Program-made: the position numbers and the translations under genes
Source: a virus
Virus record (IMG/VR): IMGVR_UViG_3300033149_003588
Span: 1 to 64,000 of that record
Direction: 5' to 3' (one strand)
Length of the DNA stretch: 64,000 bases
The notes under the pieces: generated by a model
The model's input: the letters and a program-made list of their open reading frames with translations, nothing else
Databases searched by the model: none
Told to the model about the DNA's origin: nothing
Part shown: in pieces, positions 33,178 to 43,881 of the stretch
Layout: the number at the start of each line of letters is the position of its first letter
Position numbering within the stretch: the first letter of the stretch is position 1

Positions 33178-35262
33178 TTAACTAGCTACTACAGCCCAGC
33201 ATAATATTTTCGCTGTTTTATCACCTGCTGATATATCAGTAGCATGAAATCTTGTGTATAAATATGCATAGTCACCAGCTGCAACATTGGATAATGTTAA
33301 AGTAGTGCCAACTCCATACCATGTGCTCCCATCTGTAGAGATTTCTATACTATCATCAGCATCTGTATTATCATCCTTTATTATAGTGCAATAAATATCA
33401 GCCACATTAGCTGTATTATTATAAACTCTTACTGGCTCTGCCTCATTGGTTATCCCCACGTATGACTCATAAAGATAATTGACTGTGGTATATATATTTT
33501 GATCCACCGCAAACGCCATATTATATCTCAGTGTAATACAATCGGCATCATATATTCGGGTTGCATCGGAATCCACCAAACTACTTAGTATTCTTTGCAC
33601 AGTACCATATTCTCTGGTACTAAATGTAAACGTGTCACCAACAACCCATTCATTGGGAGCATCATAATATATAATGAATGTTATAGCACCATTATCATTA
33701 GTATACTCGATATTAGATGTGACCTCTGCAGTTTGTACGCCAGATATCGACCCTGTCACCCTAAACTTTGCTACATTAGCACCACCACCGACTATACATT
33801 CAACAGTCCAATCTTCAGTATCAACTAGCTCATTTTCTAATATTATATCTGACATATATCCACTGCCCACATTATCATCAGCAGCTACTGGCGATGTTGC
33901 AGTGGCCACCCTATCCATAGCTATGTCGACATCATTAATACCACGTATGGCTATATAATCGCCTGCCATAACCCTTAAGGGAGTGGCTAACTTGATAGAA
34001 TAGTCATAATATCCAACATGAGGTTCTATACTCTCAGTCATCGACCTACCTATTATATTAAGATAGTCACCCTCATCTCGTAATACAAAAACTTCAAATA
34101 TAGCAGATTCATGCACATGTGCATACATACCTATTCCATATATATAACCATTGGTTGATACAGGAATAGTGCGCTCGATCCATATATAATTATTAACATT
34201 GACACTATTTGATCTTGCTACTACGGCATTGCCAGCCAACACATTAAAATCTGATGGCTTAAATAATATATAGTCCTCGTCAGATAATATCTCGATCTCT
34301 GCTGGACTAATATTACGCGTAACGTCTCCATTTGATATCTCAATTTTTACATATTTGGCTCCCTGAGCAAGCTCAAAATCATACCTATATATATTAGCAG
34401 TAGCATCAACAAGTGACTCATTATAAGTAGAAAATTCTAGCCAGCTCGAATCATCATCAGATAGATAGACAGACAAATCACTCAGGTCATTCAATCTTTC
34501 ACAATATACTCTAATATCTGATAAATATGTAAAATTATCAAATTCTATGTGTGTTATTAATTGACCATGCTCTATACCGGTTAACCTCATGCCAACCTTA
34601 GTATTAGCATCACCATAGTCACCAGACCATATAGATGATTCAGTATCACTTTGTACATCCATGGAAATATAAATACCCAAATCAGTATTGTCAGGACAAC
34701 ATACAGACATGTGTTGTACTGTTGATGAATCAATATCACCAACTCGTGTTATATATAATCCTATGAGTACATCTGGATCTATAGCTCTATTTATATTAAA
34801 ATCTTGTAACTTTGTCTGTCCCTGGTATACTTTAACATGCCCAAGATCATCTTCAGCAATATAATGAATAGTACTACCATCTATTGTAAAATATTTAATT
34901 TTAACATTGATTTCTCTATATATTCCATCTGTATCCACAGATGCATACATATCTGCACCCACGAAATTACAAAACAAGGATAAAGTAACCTTCTTAAGAA
35001 TGCCATCAGATGAAGATATATAATCAGTAGCAGGTCCCAATATAAAGGTTTTATTTTTAGGGACTAAATTATTATCTGCTATACCATATATTGCCGGTGC
35101 GTCCCCTATAATGGGTGCTATTTCTACAGCGCCTACATCCACATCAATAGTTGTATTGGTAACAGCGTTATGTAGTGCATCAAGATCACTTTCTGATAAT
35201 GACGCACTACCCCCACCGTCTGTCCAAGTACCGGTCAATCCAATATTATAATTATTGCTCAT
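33178..35262 (-). CDS. Large tail/fibre protein with discoidin-like segment, 694 aa
   Basis: ATG 35262 (MSNNYNIGLTGTWTDGG) is chosen because GGGGAAGCAT precedes it; the frame extends to 35295 over the end of the previous gene. About residues 240-330 (LSDIRVYCERL, ARGAKYVKIEI-like LAQGAKYVKIEIS) look like an F5/8-type (discoidin) carbohydrate module. The C-terminal part (ISTDGSTWYGVGTTLTLS) is Ig-like. No helices of length. It lies next to the LamG protein and probably forms the same tail appendage. Confidence 0.6.
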   Translation of the reverse strand: MSNNYNIGLTGTWTDGGGSASLSESDLDALHNAVTNTTIDVDVGAVEIAPIIGDAPAIYGIADNNLVPKNKTFILGPATDYISSSDGILKKVTLSLFCNFVGADMYASVDTDGIYREINVKIKYFTIDGSTIHYIAEDDLGHVKVYQGQTKLQDFNINRAIDPDVLIGLYITRVGDIDSSTVQHMSVCCPDNTDLGIYISMDVQSDTESSIWSGDYGDANTKVGMRLTGIEHGQLITHIEFDNFTYLSDIRVYCERLNDLSDLSVYLSDDDSSWLEFSTYNESLVDATANIYRYDFELAQGAKYVKIEISNGDVTRNISPAEIEILSDEDYILFKPSDFNVLAGNAVVARSNSVNVNNYIWIERTIPVSTNGYIYGIGMYAHVHESAIFEVFVLRDEGDYLNIIGRSMTESIEPHVGYYDYSIKLATPLRVMAGDYIAIRGINDVDIAMDRVATATSPVAADDNVGSGYMSDIILENELVDTEDWTVECIVGGGANVAKFRVTGSISGVQTAEVTSNIEYTNDNGAITFIIYYDAPNEWVVGDTFTFSTREYGTVQRILSSLVDSDATRIYDADCITLRYNMAFAVDQNIYTTVNYLYESYVGITNEAEPVRVYNNTANVADIYCTIIKDDNTDADDSIEISTDGSTWYGVGTTLTLSNVAAGDYAYLYTRFHATDISAGDKTAKILCWAVVAS

Positions 35263-35273
35263 ATGCTTCCCCG

Positions 35274-35858
35274 CTATAACAAGCTTTTGGGACAACGTAA
35301 ATTCTTAAAATCGAACACTTCATGAGAAAGCTTCATCCTGAATATATTGTCAAGCATTATTAATATTTTATTACTAATAATATTGTGATATATTACAATA
35401 GAAGTTCCCCAATTATTAATTACCATCCCATATACTTGCGCACTGGGTTTATGTTCAGGGCACCCACCCACCAAATCTGCCTCGGCTTCATAATATCTCC
35501 ATATCTGATTAATTTCTTCATGTTTAGTAAGCCGTATAACATCAATGTCTTTAACAGATATGCGTAGCATATTGCTATCATTATCTATGGTCGTGGGTTC
35601 AGACGTGGGCCTAAATGTCATTACATCGGCCACAGTGCCATGAGTTACGATACCAAGTATTACATCGTCGTTATCTCTAACAAGTGTACCTGCTGCACCA
35701 TCAAACACTCTAAATCCGTGCTTTGATGGAATAATAATCTCTACCTTGTCATCTATATCAAATGATATACTTTCGATGTCTTGAATGGATTTAACATTGC
35801 CAGACCACCCATCTTCTTCCGTAATAATCGAGCCATCTTTCATATCAAGTTTCCACAT
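35274..35858 (-). CDS. Putative tail protein, 194 aa
   Basis: Start MWKLDMKDGSIITEEDGW at 35858 follows AAGGAGAGACAAGTA. Beta-rich first two thirds, with a terminal helical part (IISNKILIMLDNIFRMK). The internal phrase GTVADVMTFRPTSEP is unusual. Position between the fibre proteins and small membrane genes suggests a distal tail or fibre-attachment role. Not recognised further. Confidence 0.5.
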   Translation of the reverse strand: MWKLDMKDGSIITEEDGWSGNVKSIQDIESISFDIDDKVEIIIPSKHGFRVFDGAAGTLVRDNDDVILGIVTHGTVADVMTFRPTSEPTTIDNDSNMLRISVKDIDVIRLTKHEEINQIWRYYEAEADLVGGCPEHKPSAQVYGMVINNWGTSIVIYHNIISNKILIMLDNIFRMKLSHEVFDFKNLRCPKSLL

Positions 35859-35882
35859 TACTTGTCTCTCCTTATAAGAATA

Positions 35883-36287
35883 TTATTTTAAACGACTAAA
35901 CGGCATCACTTCAGTCATCACAATCGGTTTCATGTCCTCATCAAACCAAGAATGAGAACGAAAAACCCAGCGATTTAGCACATACACTGTAAGAATAATT
36001 AGCGAATCGATGATAGGATTAATAACCCAACTTAGTGGCCAGCCAACTTTAATTACAGACATAACAATTGTCTTGGCCCACTTAAACTTGTCCTGTTTCA
36101 TAATAAGATCCTGGACCACACAGGCTTCTTCCACCTCAATAACAACTGATTTAATTAAATTAAATATTTCTATGACCCCATCCAAGAAACCGCGTATCGA
36201 ACGTATCTTGCCAACACCTTCGAATACCACCTTATATATATCGCAGATCTCTTTAAACCATTTTTCTAAAGCTTGTGCCCTGGTCAT
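35883..36287 (-). CDS. Membrane-associated protein, holin candidate, 134 aa
   Basis: Residues 1-65 form charged amphipathic helices, followed by a hydrophobic stretch (WPLSWVINPIIDSLIILTVYVL, about residues 90-112) that may cross the membrane once. The C-terminus is soluble. ATG 36287 lies in an overlap with the preceding short gene. It could be a holin or tail-tip membrane protein, but it lacks a typical holin layout. Confidence 0.45.
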   Translation of the reverse strand: MTRAQALEKWFKEICDIYKVVFEGVGKIRSIRGFLDGVIEIFNLIKSVVIEVEEACVVQDLIMKQDKFKWAKTIVMSVIKVGWPLSWVINPIIDSLIILTVYVLNRWVFRSHSWFDEDMKPIVMTEVMPFSRLK

Positions 36288-36508
36288 GATTGCCCCTTCC
36301 TTTCAGCCCTTATAGATAATATGGTCTTTCTAAGTGATAGGGCTAGTTTTTTTATATTACCCAGTCCATTCCGAGCTCTAGTACTTGCTGCCCGGTTATT
36401 CTCATTAACATAGTCTATAGTATCATTAACTACTTCCTGCATTATTCTCGCCATCTCTTCAATACCATTCATTAACTCTTCTTCTAATTCTGTAATTTGA
36501 TTATCCAT
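36284..36508 (-). CDS. Small basic helical protein, histone H1-like pattern, 74 aa
   Basis: Start MDNQITELEEELMNG at 36508 after CAAGGAGTAAAA. The first half is acidic. The second half (NNRAASTRARNGLGNIKK, then LRKTILSIRAERKG) recalls the N-A-x-R-A-R-K repeats of small histone H1-like phage proteins. It could bind DNA or another tail protein. Overlaps the next gene by 4 bp. Confidence 0.5.
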   Translation of the reverse strand: MDNQITELEEELMNGIEEMARIMQEVVNDTIDYVNENNRAASTRARNGLGNIKKLALSLRKTILSIRAERKGQS

Positions 36509-36531
36509 TTTTACTCCTTGATTATCATATA

Positions 36532-36741
36532 TTATTTCCTACACCCCTCACATCCTTTTTTACTTAATACATATGCTCTTACATTCATTATTTTTGCATT
36601 TATATCACGGAATAAAGCTATAGCGCGCGCTATCTGTACATTAGAATTATCAGATTTTGTCTCTATCGAGGGAATCAACAATCCCAGCTCATCAATAGAA
36701 GCTCTAATATTCTTTAGTATTTCCTGGTAATTACAAGTCAT
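36532..36741 (-). CDS. Small helical protein with C-terminal Cys pair, 69 aa
   Basis: ATG 36741 (MTCNYQEILKNIRASIDE). The pattern ARAIALFRDINAKIMNVRAY resembles the neighbouring 74-aa protein, so the two may be diverged paralogues. It ends SKKGCEGCRK, with Cys-x2-Cys. No function recognised. Confidence 0.5.
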   Translation of the reverse strand: MTCNYQEILKNIRASIDELGLLIPSIETKSDNSNVQIARAIALFRDINAKIMNVRAYVLSKKGCEGCRK

Positions 36742-36750
36742 ATACACTGC

Positions 36751-37380
36751 CTATACCCATGTATAGCGGAATGTAAAACGACATTGATACTGTGCCGGTG
36801 GCAAATGCTCTCCCGTATAAAACACACATGCTAGTGTCTGTTCACCTGCGCTGCCAAATCCTGAGGATATCTCAAGATACTGGGTATCTCCCTGCATACT
36901 TTGCCATGTGTCTGATGTAACTTCTGCACCATCCTTACCATCTGTAGGTGATGGCTCACCCGCCCCACTACTAGACAATGACGCCTTTAAATAACTAGTA
37001 TTCTTCCCAATGCTTTCATTCCAAGTATCCTCAGTACCATTCAATAGGGCTGATTCGTGTGTTCTAGCCCCAGAATCATAGCAAGTAATTCTTGGAGCGC
37101 TTGCACATGCGCCGGACCATATCACTTTGAACATATTTACATTCGAATATGTTCCATAAGTATTTATACGATAGTAATCTCCACTAGACCCTATCCATAC
37201 TTCTTCTATCTCTGCAGTACCAGTTACGGGTCTCTGTTGATTTGGAATAGTTGTCATCCCAGACGTTCCACCTGTACCGCACAGTACAATGCGTTCACCT
37301 GAAGCACCCTCAATAGTTCTCCAGTTAGGAACATCTTCTGTACCAATATTACCCTGGACTGTTATAGTTGGTTGTGCCAT
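36751..37380 (-). CDS. Putative tail protein, 209 aa
   Basis: Start MAQPTITVQGNIGTEDVPNW at 37380 follows TAAGGAGGAAATA. Ser/Thr/Gly-rich, beta-rich, with Cys residues in TCYDSGART and LACVFYTGE. The C-terminal QYQCRFTFRYTWV suggests the end of a beta sandwich. Directly downstream of a 304-aa protein of similar type. Likely a virion surface or tail-tip protein. Confidence 0.5.
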   Translation of the reverse strand: MAQPTITVQGNIGTEDVPNWRTIEGASGERIVLCGTGGTSGMTTIPNQQRPVTGTAEIEEVWIGSSGDYYRINTYGTYSNVNMFKVIWSGACASAPRITCYDSGARTHESALLNGTEDTWNESIGKNTSYLKASLSSSGAGEPSPTDGKDGAEVTSDTWQSMQGDTQYLEISSGFGSAGEQTLACVFYTGEHLPPAQYQCRFTFRYTWV

Positions 37381-37436
37381 ATTTCCTCCTTATATTTTTA
37401 TACTATATATAGTTTGCATTTGATTTAATTACTATT

Positions 37437-38351
37437 TCAAACCTCATATCCCCAACACTTTATCCTAAATGACCGAGGATTTAATTCTACTGTTGCTGAA
37501 TCCGATATATTCGTCCTAATCCAAAAGAAAACCTCTCCACTGCTCGTTATAACACCCGTAGACTGTCCCACTTCTGTTATATTTTTCGTCGTATTCGAAT
37601 AAGCCAATGGCGTACCCTCTGAATCTAGTGCAGATTGTATATATTGATAACCATCTGCTATCGTAATTATTGCAATATCGTCATCCGTTACATTGCTCCC
37701 AAACGCAACACTAATACCACTAACAATATTGTCATACATAGTACCATCTAGTGCAGCATTTTCTTGCATCAAAAACCCATTTGAATATATATCTGCAGTA
37801 GCCGGGCTCCCTGGTGTATAATTATCTATTGTAATATTATATGTACCAGGTAATATTGTATCGGTAGGATCAATTATCCCAGCGACCAATTCCCCACTAG
37901 TCAGGTTCACATAATATGCGTCTGGCAATACTCTCAATTGGGCACCTATCACCGTACGGCTAGAATCGTTAAATACCTTTAATCTCAATCCATCGCCAGT
38001 ACCAGCAAGCACTAATCCTAAATCTAAATCCTCATGTACTACAATTTGTACCATATCACCATTACTAGCACCAGCATGAAATACCATATCAAAACACGCA
38101 ACTTCATTAATCGTTTCACTATCTATAATAATAGTAAATGCCCTCGCATCATGAGGATTATTATATGCATTAGGACATGATATAGTGGCAACGGCAGTAT
38201 CACCACTAACATTACTAATTGTTATATCATAAGTACCAGCCAGCAAATCTCCGCGGGCACCATTAATACAGGATATTGCTGGTGTGCCAACAGTATTAGT
38301 AAACGTTACTGTCTGTGTGTTGTTATCTATATCTTTAATAATTAATGGCAT
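37437..38351 (-). CDS. Putative distal tail protein, 304 aa
   Basis: Start MPLIIKDIDNNTQTVTFTN at 38351, four bases after the tape measure stop. Two similar halves (LLAGTYDITISNVSGDTAVA and ILPGTYNITIDNYTPGSPAT) indicate an internally duplicated beta domain. In siphophages the position after the tape measure is usually held by the distal tail protein, but sequence alone does not prove that. Confidence 0.5.
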   Translation of the reverse strand: MPLIIKDIDNNTQTVTFTNTVGTPAISCINGARGDLLAGTYDITISNVSGDTAVATISCPNAYNNPHDARAFTIIIDSETINEVACFDMVFHAGASNGDMVQIVVHEDLDLGLVLAGTGDGLRLKVFNDSSRTVIGAQLRVLPDAYYVNLTSGELVAGIIDPTDTILPGTYNITIDNYTPGSPATADIYSNGFLMQENAALDGTMYDNIVSGISVAFGSNVTDDDIAIITIADGYQYIQSALDSEGTPLAYSNTTKNITEVGQSTGVITSSGEVFFWIRTNISDSATVELNPRSFRIKCWGYEV

Positions 38352-38354
38352 ATC

Positions 38355-41300
38355 CTAGTCACCACTAATCGGTAAATTAGTTGTTGTTATATGTAACTCC
38401 GTAGCACCGAGTTGATTGCCTCGTTCATCTTTTAATATGATTTCTGCGGAGCCAGTAATATTTATATCATTTGTATATTGGGCAACAAGATTTTTCACTG
38501 CATTGGCTAATTCGATATTAGATTCAGATTGTTCAGATATTGAATGAATTAATTCAGGCATATCATTCAATTTATTTAATGCTTCTTCCCTGCCTATACC
38601 AATAGCAGGAGGAAGTTGCTTACGTATAGTCTGAGTGGCCTCATCAATTACCTTGCTCAATTTTTCAGCGGCCTCCCCAAATTTAATTCCTTCAGTAGCT
38701 TTTTTAAAAGCCTCACTAGTAAAAATATCTTGAAATACACCTATTGTTTTTTCTAAGCCTGGTATTACGTCGGCAAAGTGTTTTGCCGCCAAATCTAATG
38801 AATCTGCTACCGAGGCGCCTTGTGCAAACGCACCAGTTAATAGAAACGTTGCATCATGCATTTTATCTATGACGGGCTTGGCAACATCTTCATATACTGC
38901 GCGTAAATTAACTAGATATTGTGCTTGCTTGCCCAACTTAGTAGTACCAGTAATTTCAAGTATATCGGCAACTGCAAGCATGTCTCTTTTAATGTCATCC
39001 ATCGGCATCCCAAGCTCAAATCCGCGCTCATAAACCTCAGATAATGCAGACAATAATGATTGACCACGCTCAATTATATGTTCACCTAACATGGGGTCAC
39101 CAAATATATTTTTCTCCATTACCTCTCTGGCTCGATCCCCCATGGTAGCAAACTCTTTAATGGGAGTACCCATTATAGCTTCAAATGCTTGCCTTTTTTC
39201 TTCTAATTGCATTATTAATGTTTCATATTCATAGAATGGATCTTCAAAACCCGGGAACAACTTACCAGTAATATATCCCTTTGCCTTTCTAACAAGCCCT
39301 ATAATCTCGGCCATCGTATCATGCGTCTTAATAACAACAGTAAGTACTGCATTATAGGCATTAGCAAGTGTTTTCGCAGCCTCTGTTCGCTTTTTAGTTA
39401 TCTCGGCAAAGCTTTCTTCTGCCGCTCTGATTTCAGCTAATTTTTCTGATTCTTCATCTAAAAGTCGCCCACGTTCTGCTTCATGTTTTAAAACGTCATT
39501 CTGCCTATCAGCTATCGTTGCCACTTGCTTACCATATTTAACATAGCCCTGAACTATTTCTGCAACACTAATACCTATCTTCCCATGAGCTGTACCAACA
39601 TTTTGAAGCGCCTGTCCATGCTCTTCGTATATGCGTTTAAGTTCTCGTCCCATTGCTAAATTAGCTTTTTGCCTTCTGGTAATACCCATCCCTATCTGGC
39701 CCACCTCATGACTCGTATATGCAATCATAGCCTCATTATAATTAAAAAGCTTGGGATCTATGCCTCTTAAATTTTTATTCATACTTTCCCAAATGTCAGC
39801 CATCATTTTGGCATCGCGCTCAGAAAAATCTATGCCAAATTCAACACGACCCCAATCCTTGACAGCCCTGTGAAATTCATCATATGTAGCTTGAGCATCT
39901 TTTTCATCTATCTCTACTTCAGCATCAATCTCTAATTGTCTCTCTCTAATCCTCGATAAATCTTTGTGTAATTTTTCTATGGTCTCTGGTATACCCTTTA
40001 TCTCGTCCTTATAGGTTTTAAGAGTTATAATAGCACCAATAACCTCATCAACCCCAAGTGCTGCCATCCAATCTGATATTTTGGCACCGCTAAGCGCAGT
40101 TTGAATATTTTTTATCTCTGACGTAATGCTTCGCCAAAACTTCACCATTTGTGCTCTTTGCTTTGGAAGATCCAAATAAGTAAATAATGCAATTAGCGTC
40201 CGGGCTATTGTTTCTTGTTGTCTAAGGGACGATATCCCGGGCACATCATGAAGACTAACAAGTGCCCTTTGTAATATATTAATCTGGTTAACAGCTGTTC
40301 CAGTTACTATCCGGGGTTCAACCTCCATCATCTGCTCATACTCACGTTGAAATCCCTGAAATTGCATCGTAAACCTGCTAAATCCTAGCTTAAACTTTTC
40401 TGCGATATTGAAGCCACCCTGAAAAATCCCTCCCCTCTCTTGGCGTATTAATATATCATACATATCATCCATAGACTTGCCCAATACCTTAGAAGCAGCA
40501 ACTACTTTAGAAAATTCTTCGGGAGTCATCCCCATTAGTATTCTTCGTCTTTCTAAAGGAATAAGCTTCGTATCGCCTATCGTCTTCTTTAATACGGCTG
40601 CTTCTTCTTCGGCATTTTTAAATCCTCGCTTAACTGCAGCAAGGTCTTCTTTCATCTTTTTAATAGTGTCAGATTCTTTCTTGGAATAGTAACTCCATAT
40701 ACCAAAGGCAATGCGCAATGCAGCCATAAATATAACCATCTTGCCTAAAGACCATAATATAGCATTAAATGCTTTCACTACGCCCCAGGCACCAGTTGCA
40801 AGAATACCTAATGTACGTTTGAAATATTCCATGCCTTTACCCTTGGCAACATGGATCATCATTTGATCAACTTCTTGCCAGGCACTTACTATATTAGATA
40901 TCGGTTGCAAAAATTCCTTAGCAGCTGCTCTCATCTCCTGCATCGGTTTAATAGATTTTTGAGTAGCAACTCTAAGTTCTAACATTTTGTTTCTTACACC
41001 TTCAGCTGCCCTCCGAATATCCTCTTGGGCCTTGACAGGGTCATCAGCTGTTCTCTGTGCCTCTATCGCCTTATCATAGTCATCTATGGCTTCTGCCAAT
41101 GCTTTATAACCAACCTTGAATTCCGGACTAAGTTCACCTATAGCCTTAAATGCCGTATCAGTTACCATGGCACGTATATTACTTATAGTATCCTCAATCT
41201 TTATGAACCCTTTGGTATCTATACCCTCCCCAAGTCTGGTTATATATTTACCCATTAATTGATAATTAGTAGACGCACTAGTTATATTTTTAATAATATT

Positions 41301-43454
41301 ATCTAGAAACCCTCGCAAATGCGCAGACATGTCACTAACGCGCATCCCCATCTTAGTAAATATATCATTAATACTTTCAGCCTCAGTTTTTATAGATTTT
41401 ACATAATCCCTGTATTCTTTCGTTCCCTTCGTCGGCATGGGCTTAGATAATAATTCTTGTATTTTTTTAGTATGCTCCATTGCCTCATCTAAACCCTCTG
41501 GCATCATATCAAGTCTCTCATACATAGAACCAAATAATCTACTTAATACTTCCGGAGCACCCTCAGCACCTAAAACCTTGCCAAATATACCACCGGCAGC
41601 TGTAATCTTATCTTGTAAAGCAGTAATCTCTTTCATGTAGTCCTGGGGGGTACCACCCATAAATGCTGCTATCTGTTCTTTATTAACTGGCATAAACCTG
41701 CCGGTAAGTGTCATACCCAATTGAGATCTAAGTTTTTTACCCCTTGCAAAATTAATGATACCCTGCCATCCTCCTACAAAGCCACTCTTAATACCCTTAG
41801 CAACACCTCCAGCAATTTCTCTAGTGAGCCCCCATGTCACACGATTAACAAAATCACTATATAAATCGGGACCCAAAAGTCTAGACATCTTTGTACCTTC
41901 ACGGAATAACCTAGACTCACCTAATGGTCTGGGTTTTCTTTTAAATATGGTATCCCAGAATCTGGGCATCTCACTTACTTCGGCCATCATACCACGTATA
42001 GCAGGTTCGGCAGATCTAATGTACTCAGCACCCATATGCTCCATACCAATACCACCAGCTATCTTGGCAATTCTGCTTAATGTTGTCTTATCAATTTTCC
42101 CCTTAAATCCCTTCTTAGCAACATCATACATGGACCTTCTATAATTCATTAGTGCATCATAGGTCTCAGCTTCTGCAGATATCTCAAGTTGTTGTTCCAA
42201 GAACGCCCCAATAGCAGCACCCCTGCCACCAACAGTTGGTCCGCCCCGACCAGCACCAGTAAGAAAACCACGTCCTAGCCCCGCAAGTGTCGGTGACATT
42301 CTACCAAGACCAGACAATGCAATCTTAAGCTTATCAGTAGCAGCAGTCCATTTTTCTACACCAAATACAGCAGTCCCCATATAATTAGTTAAACGAGCCA
42401 TAAATGCCAAAAATCCCACAAGCATAACACCCTTCAAAAGCATTGTAAATCCCTTTAACGGCGAAATTAATAATCCAAGAGCAATTACAATACTAAACAA
42501 TATACTCTGTAGTTTAACAAGCCATTTTATCACTAATTGCATCATAGGAGACGAAACGATTTCGTATAAAAGTTCCCATAATTTAGATAAATTATTATAT
42601 AAATCCTGGAATCCTGGAGCAGCTGCTGCACCTATGGACTGGATTATTTTTTCACGAATACGACTAAATCTTTCCCATCCAAGTAGATTCTCTTCCAACA
42701 ACATAGATTGTATGCCTTGATATGATAATCCTTGTTTAACCATCTCATTAAATACCGCTTGTTCTTTGGCAGTATTATCTAATTCCCTAGCGGTCTTCCC
42801 AAGCCTTCGTGCCGCAGAATTAAGTACCTGATCTAATCTAAAGTTTACACCGATATTATCTAATATATTAGGATTTAACTGACGGAATCCACGTGACACT
42901 AATTGTATAGCATCATTAAAATCATATCCCATAACTCTGCTACCATCTTTGACTTGTTTAATAAATGTTTCTATCTGTTCAGTAGACAATGATGTACCAA
43001 GCAATCTCATAGTACCCTGCATTAAATCCATCTTCTTGGTAGTAGCGTCAACATTGCGCTCGATCATCGATAGAATGCTAGACACATTTCTACCAGTAGT
43101 CATCGATATATGTTCTATCGATTTTTGCAATACCATCATTTTGCGTGCTCTGCTTTCAGCATAAGCAAAAAAACCGCCCAGAACTCCCTGTAATGTTAGT
43201 ATTTTTCTTTGTAAACGACGTATAGGCCTGATAGTAAATCTTGTAAGTAGTCGATCGAATGATCGGATATCTTGCTTTAAATCATTAGATACACTTCCAA
43301 ATATTTGTCCTAGTTTATGAGCATGTCGCCTGGCATTTTTCTCGTTGCGTAGCATAGCACCACGAGAGGCTATTTCAAGTTCCTCAGCGTAATGTTGCAT
43401 AGCTTCTATACCCTCAGGATATATCGATCCTTCAAATATTTCTCTGCCTGGCAT
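38355..43454 (-). CDS. Tape measure protein, 1699 aa
   Basis: By far the longest gene and almost wholly helical with coiled-coil stretches. Hydrophobic segments occur near residues 310-350 (SILFSIVIALGLLIS, MLLKGVMLVGFLAFM) and about 890-915 (MVIFMAALRIAFGIW), as in tape measures that insert into the host membrane. Tape measure length scales with tail length; 1699 residues imply a long tail, on the order of 250 nm by the usual 1.5 Angstrom per residue. ATG 43454 follows GAGGGAAGG and lies inside the end of the chaperone gene. It acts as ruler and DNA channel factor. Confidence 0.92.
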   Translation of the reverse strand: MPGREIFEGSIYPEGIEAMQHYAEELEIASRGAMLRNEKNARRHAHKLGQIFGSVSNDLKQDIRSFDRLLTRFTIRPIRRLQRKILTLQGVLGGFFAYAESRARKMMVLQKSIEHISMTTGRNVSSILSMIERNVDATTKKMDLMQGTMRLLGTSLSTEQIETFIKQVKDGSRVMGYDFNDAIQLVSRGFRQLNPNILDNIGVNFRLDQVLNSAARRLGKTARELDNTAKEQAVFNEMVKQGLSYQGIQSMLLEENLLGWERFSRIREKIIQSIGAAAAPGFQDLYNNLSKLWELLYEIVSSPMMQLVIKWLVKLQSILFSIVIALGLLISPLKGFTMLLKGVMLVGFLAFMARLTNYMGTAVFGVEKWTAATDKLKIALSGLGRMSPTLAGLGRGFLTGAGRGGPTVGGRGAAIGAFLEQQLEISAEAETYDALMNYRRSMYDVAKKGFKGKIDKTTLSRIAKIAGGIGMEHMGAEYIRSAEPAIRGMMAEVSEMPRFWDTIFKRKPRPLGESRLFREGTKMSRLLGPDLYSDFVNRVTWGLTREIAGGVAKGIKSGFVGGWQGIINFARGKKLRSQLGMTLTGRFMPVNKEQIAAFMGGTPQDYMKEITALQDKITAAGGIFGKVLGAEGAPEVLSRLFGSMYERLDMMPEGLDEAMEHTKKIQELLSKPMPTKGTKEYRDYVKSIKTEAESINDIFTKMGMRVSDMSAHLRGFLDNIIKNITSASTNYQLMGKYITRLGEGIDTKGFIKIEDTISNIRAMVTDTAFKAIGELSPEFKVGYKALAEAIDDYDKAIEAQRTADDPVKAQEDIRRAAEGVRNKMLELRVATQKSIKPMQEMRAAAKEFLQPISNIVSAWQEVDQMMIHVAKGKGMEYFKRTLGILATGAWGVVKAFNAILWSLGKMVIFMAALRIAFGIWSYYSKKESDTIKKMKEDLAAVKRGFKNAEEEAAVLKKTIGDTKLIPLERRRILMGMTPEEFSKVVAASKVLGKSMDDMYDILIRQERGGIFQGGFNIAEKFKLGFSRFTMQFQGFQREYEQMMEVEPRIVTGTAVNQINILQRALVSLHDVPGISSLRQQETIARTLIALFTYLDLPKQRAQMVKFWRSITSEIKNIQTALSGAKISDWMAALGVDEVIGAIITLKTYKDEIKGIPETIEKLHKDLSRIRERQLEIDAEVEIDEKDAQATYDEFHRAVKDWGRVEFGIDFSERDAKMMADIWESMNKNLRGIDPKLFNYNEAMIAYTSHEVGQIGMGITRRQKANLAMGRELKRIYEEHGQALQNVGTAHGKIGISVAEIVQGYVKYGKQVATIADRQNDVLKHEAERGRLLDEESEKLAEIRAAEESFAEITKKRTEAAKTLANAYNAVLTVVIKTHDTMAEIIGLVRKAKGYITGKLFPGFEDPFYEYETLIMQLEEKRQAFEAIMGTPIKEFATMGDRAREVMEKNIFGDPMLGEHIIERGQSLLSALSEVYERGFELGMPMDDIKRDMLAVADILEITGTTKLGKQAQYLVNLRAVYEDVAKPVIDKMHDATFLLTGAFAQGASVADSLDLAAKHFADVIPGLEKTIGVFQDIFTSEAFKKATEGIKFGEAAEKLSKVIDEATQTIRKQLPPAIGIGREEALNKLNDMPELIHSISEQSESNIELANAVKNLVAQYTNDINITGSAEIILKDERGNQLGATELHITTTNLPISGD

Positions 43455-43881
43455 CCTTCCCTCGATCTTTTAGTATCTTTTTACACAATACAGCCCTAAA
43501 TAAATCTTCTTTGGCTGCAACATTGTATCCATCATATCTTATATTATTATTATCTAGTAATTCTTTGAGCGCTTCAACATCGCCCTCTGGAAACCCAAGT
43601 GTATTCTTAATTAATTGTTTATCTAATCCCCTGAATCCTTTTATTCCAAACGTATCCCTACTGTCACCCTTATTATCTTTTTTATCGTCTTCACTACCAC
43701 CCAACATAGCAATCCAGAATTCGGCCTGTTGTAACTGCTTATTTAAAGAATATACATAAAACGATGTAACCTGGTCAATTGTTAATGCTAATGCTCTATC
43801 TATATCATAATTATACGCATGTATAATCTCTAGAATTATTAAACCTAATATTTGTTTGACAGCAAATAATGTCTGACCCAC
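43432..43881 (-). CDS. Tail assembly chaperone, second ORF (gpGT-like)
   Basis: 149 aa from GTG 43881, whose G is the last base of the preceding gene's TAG stop. It is in the -1 frame relative to that gene, in the classic chaperone position just before the tape measure. It contains SEDDKKDNKG followed by helices. Phages usually make a frameshift fusion of the two. Here CCCCAAAG lies about 12 bases before the stop as a possible slip site, but AGAGG before GTG also allows independent initiation. Confidence 0.65.
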   Translation of the reverse strand: MGQTLFAVKQILGLIILEIIHAYNYDIDRALALTIDQVTSFYVYSLNKQLQQAEFWIAMLGGSEDDKKDNKGDSRDTFGIKGFRGLDKQLIKNTLGFPEGDVEALKELLDNNNIRYDGYNVAAKEDLFRAVLCKKILKDRGKDARQRNI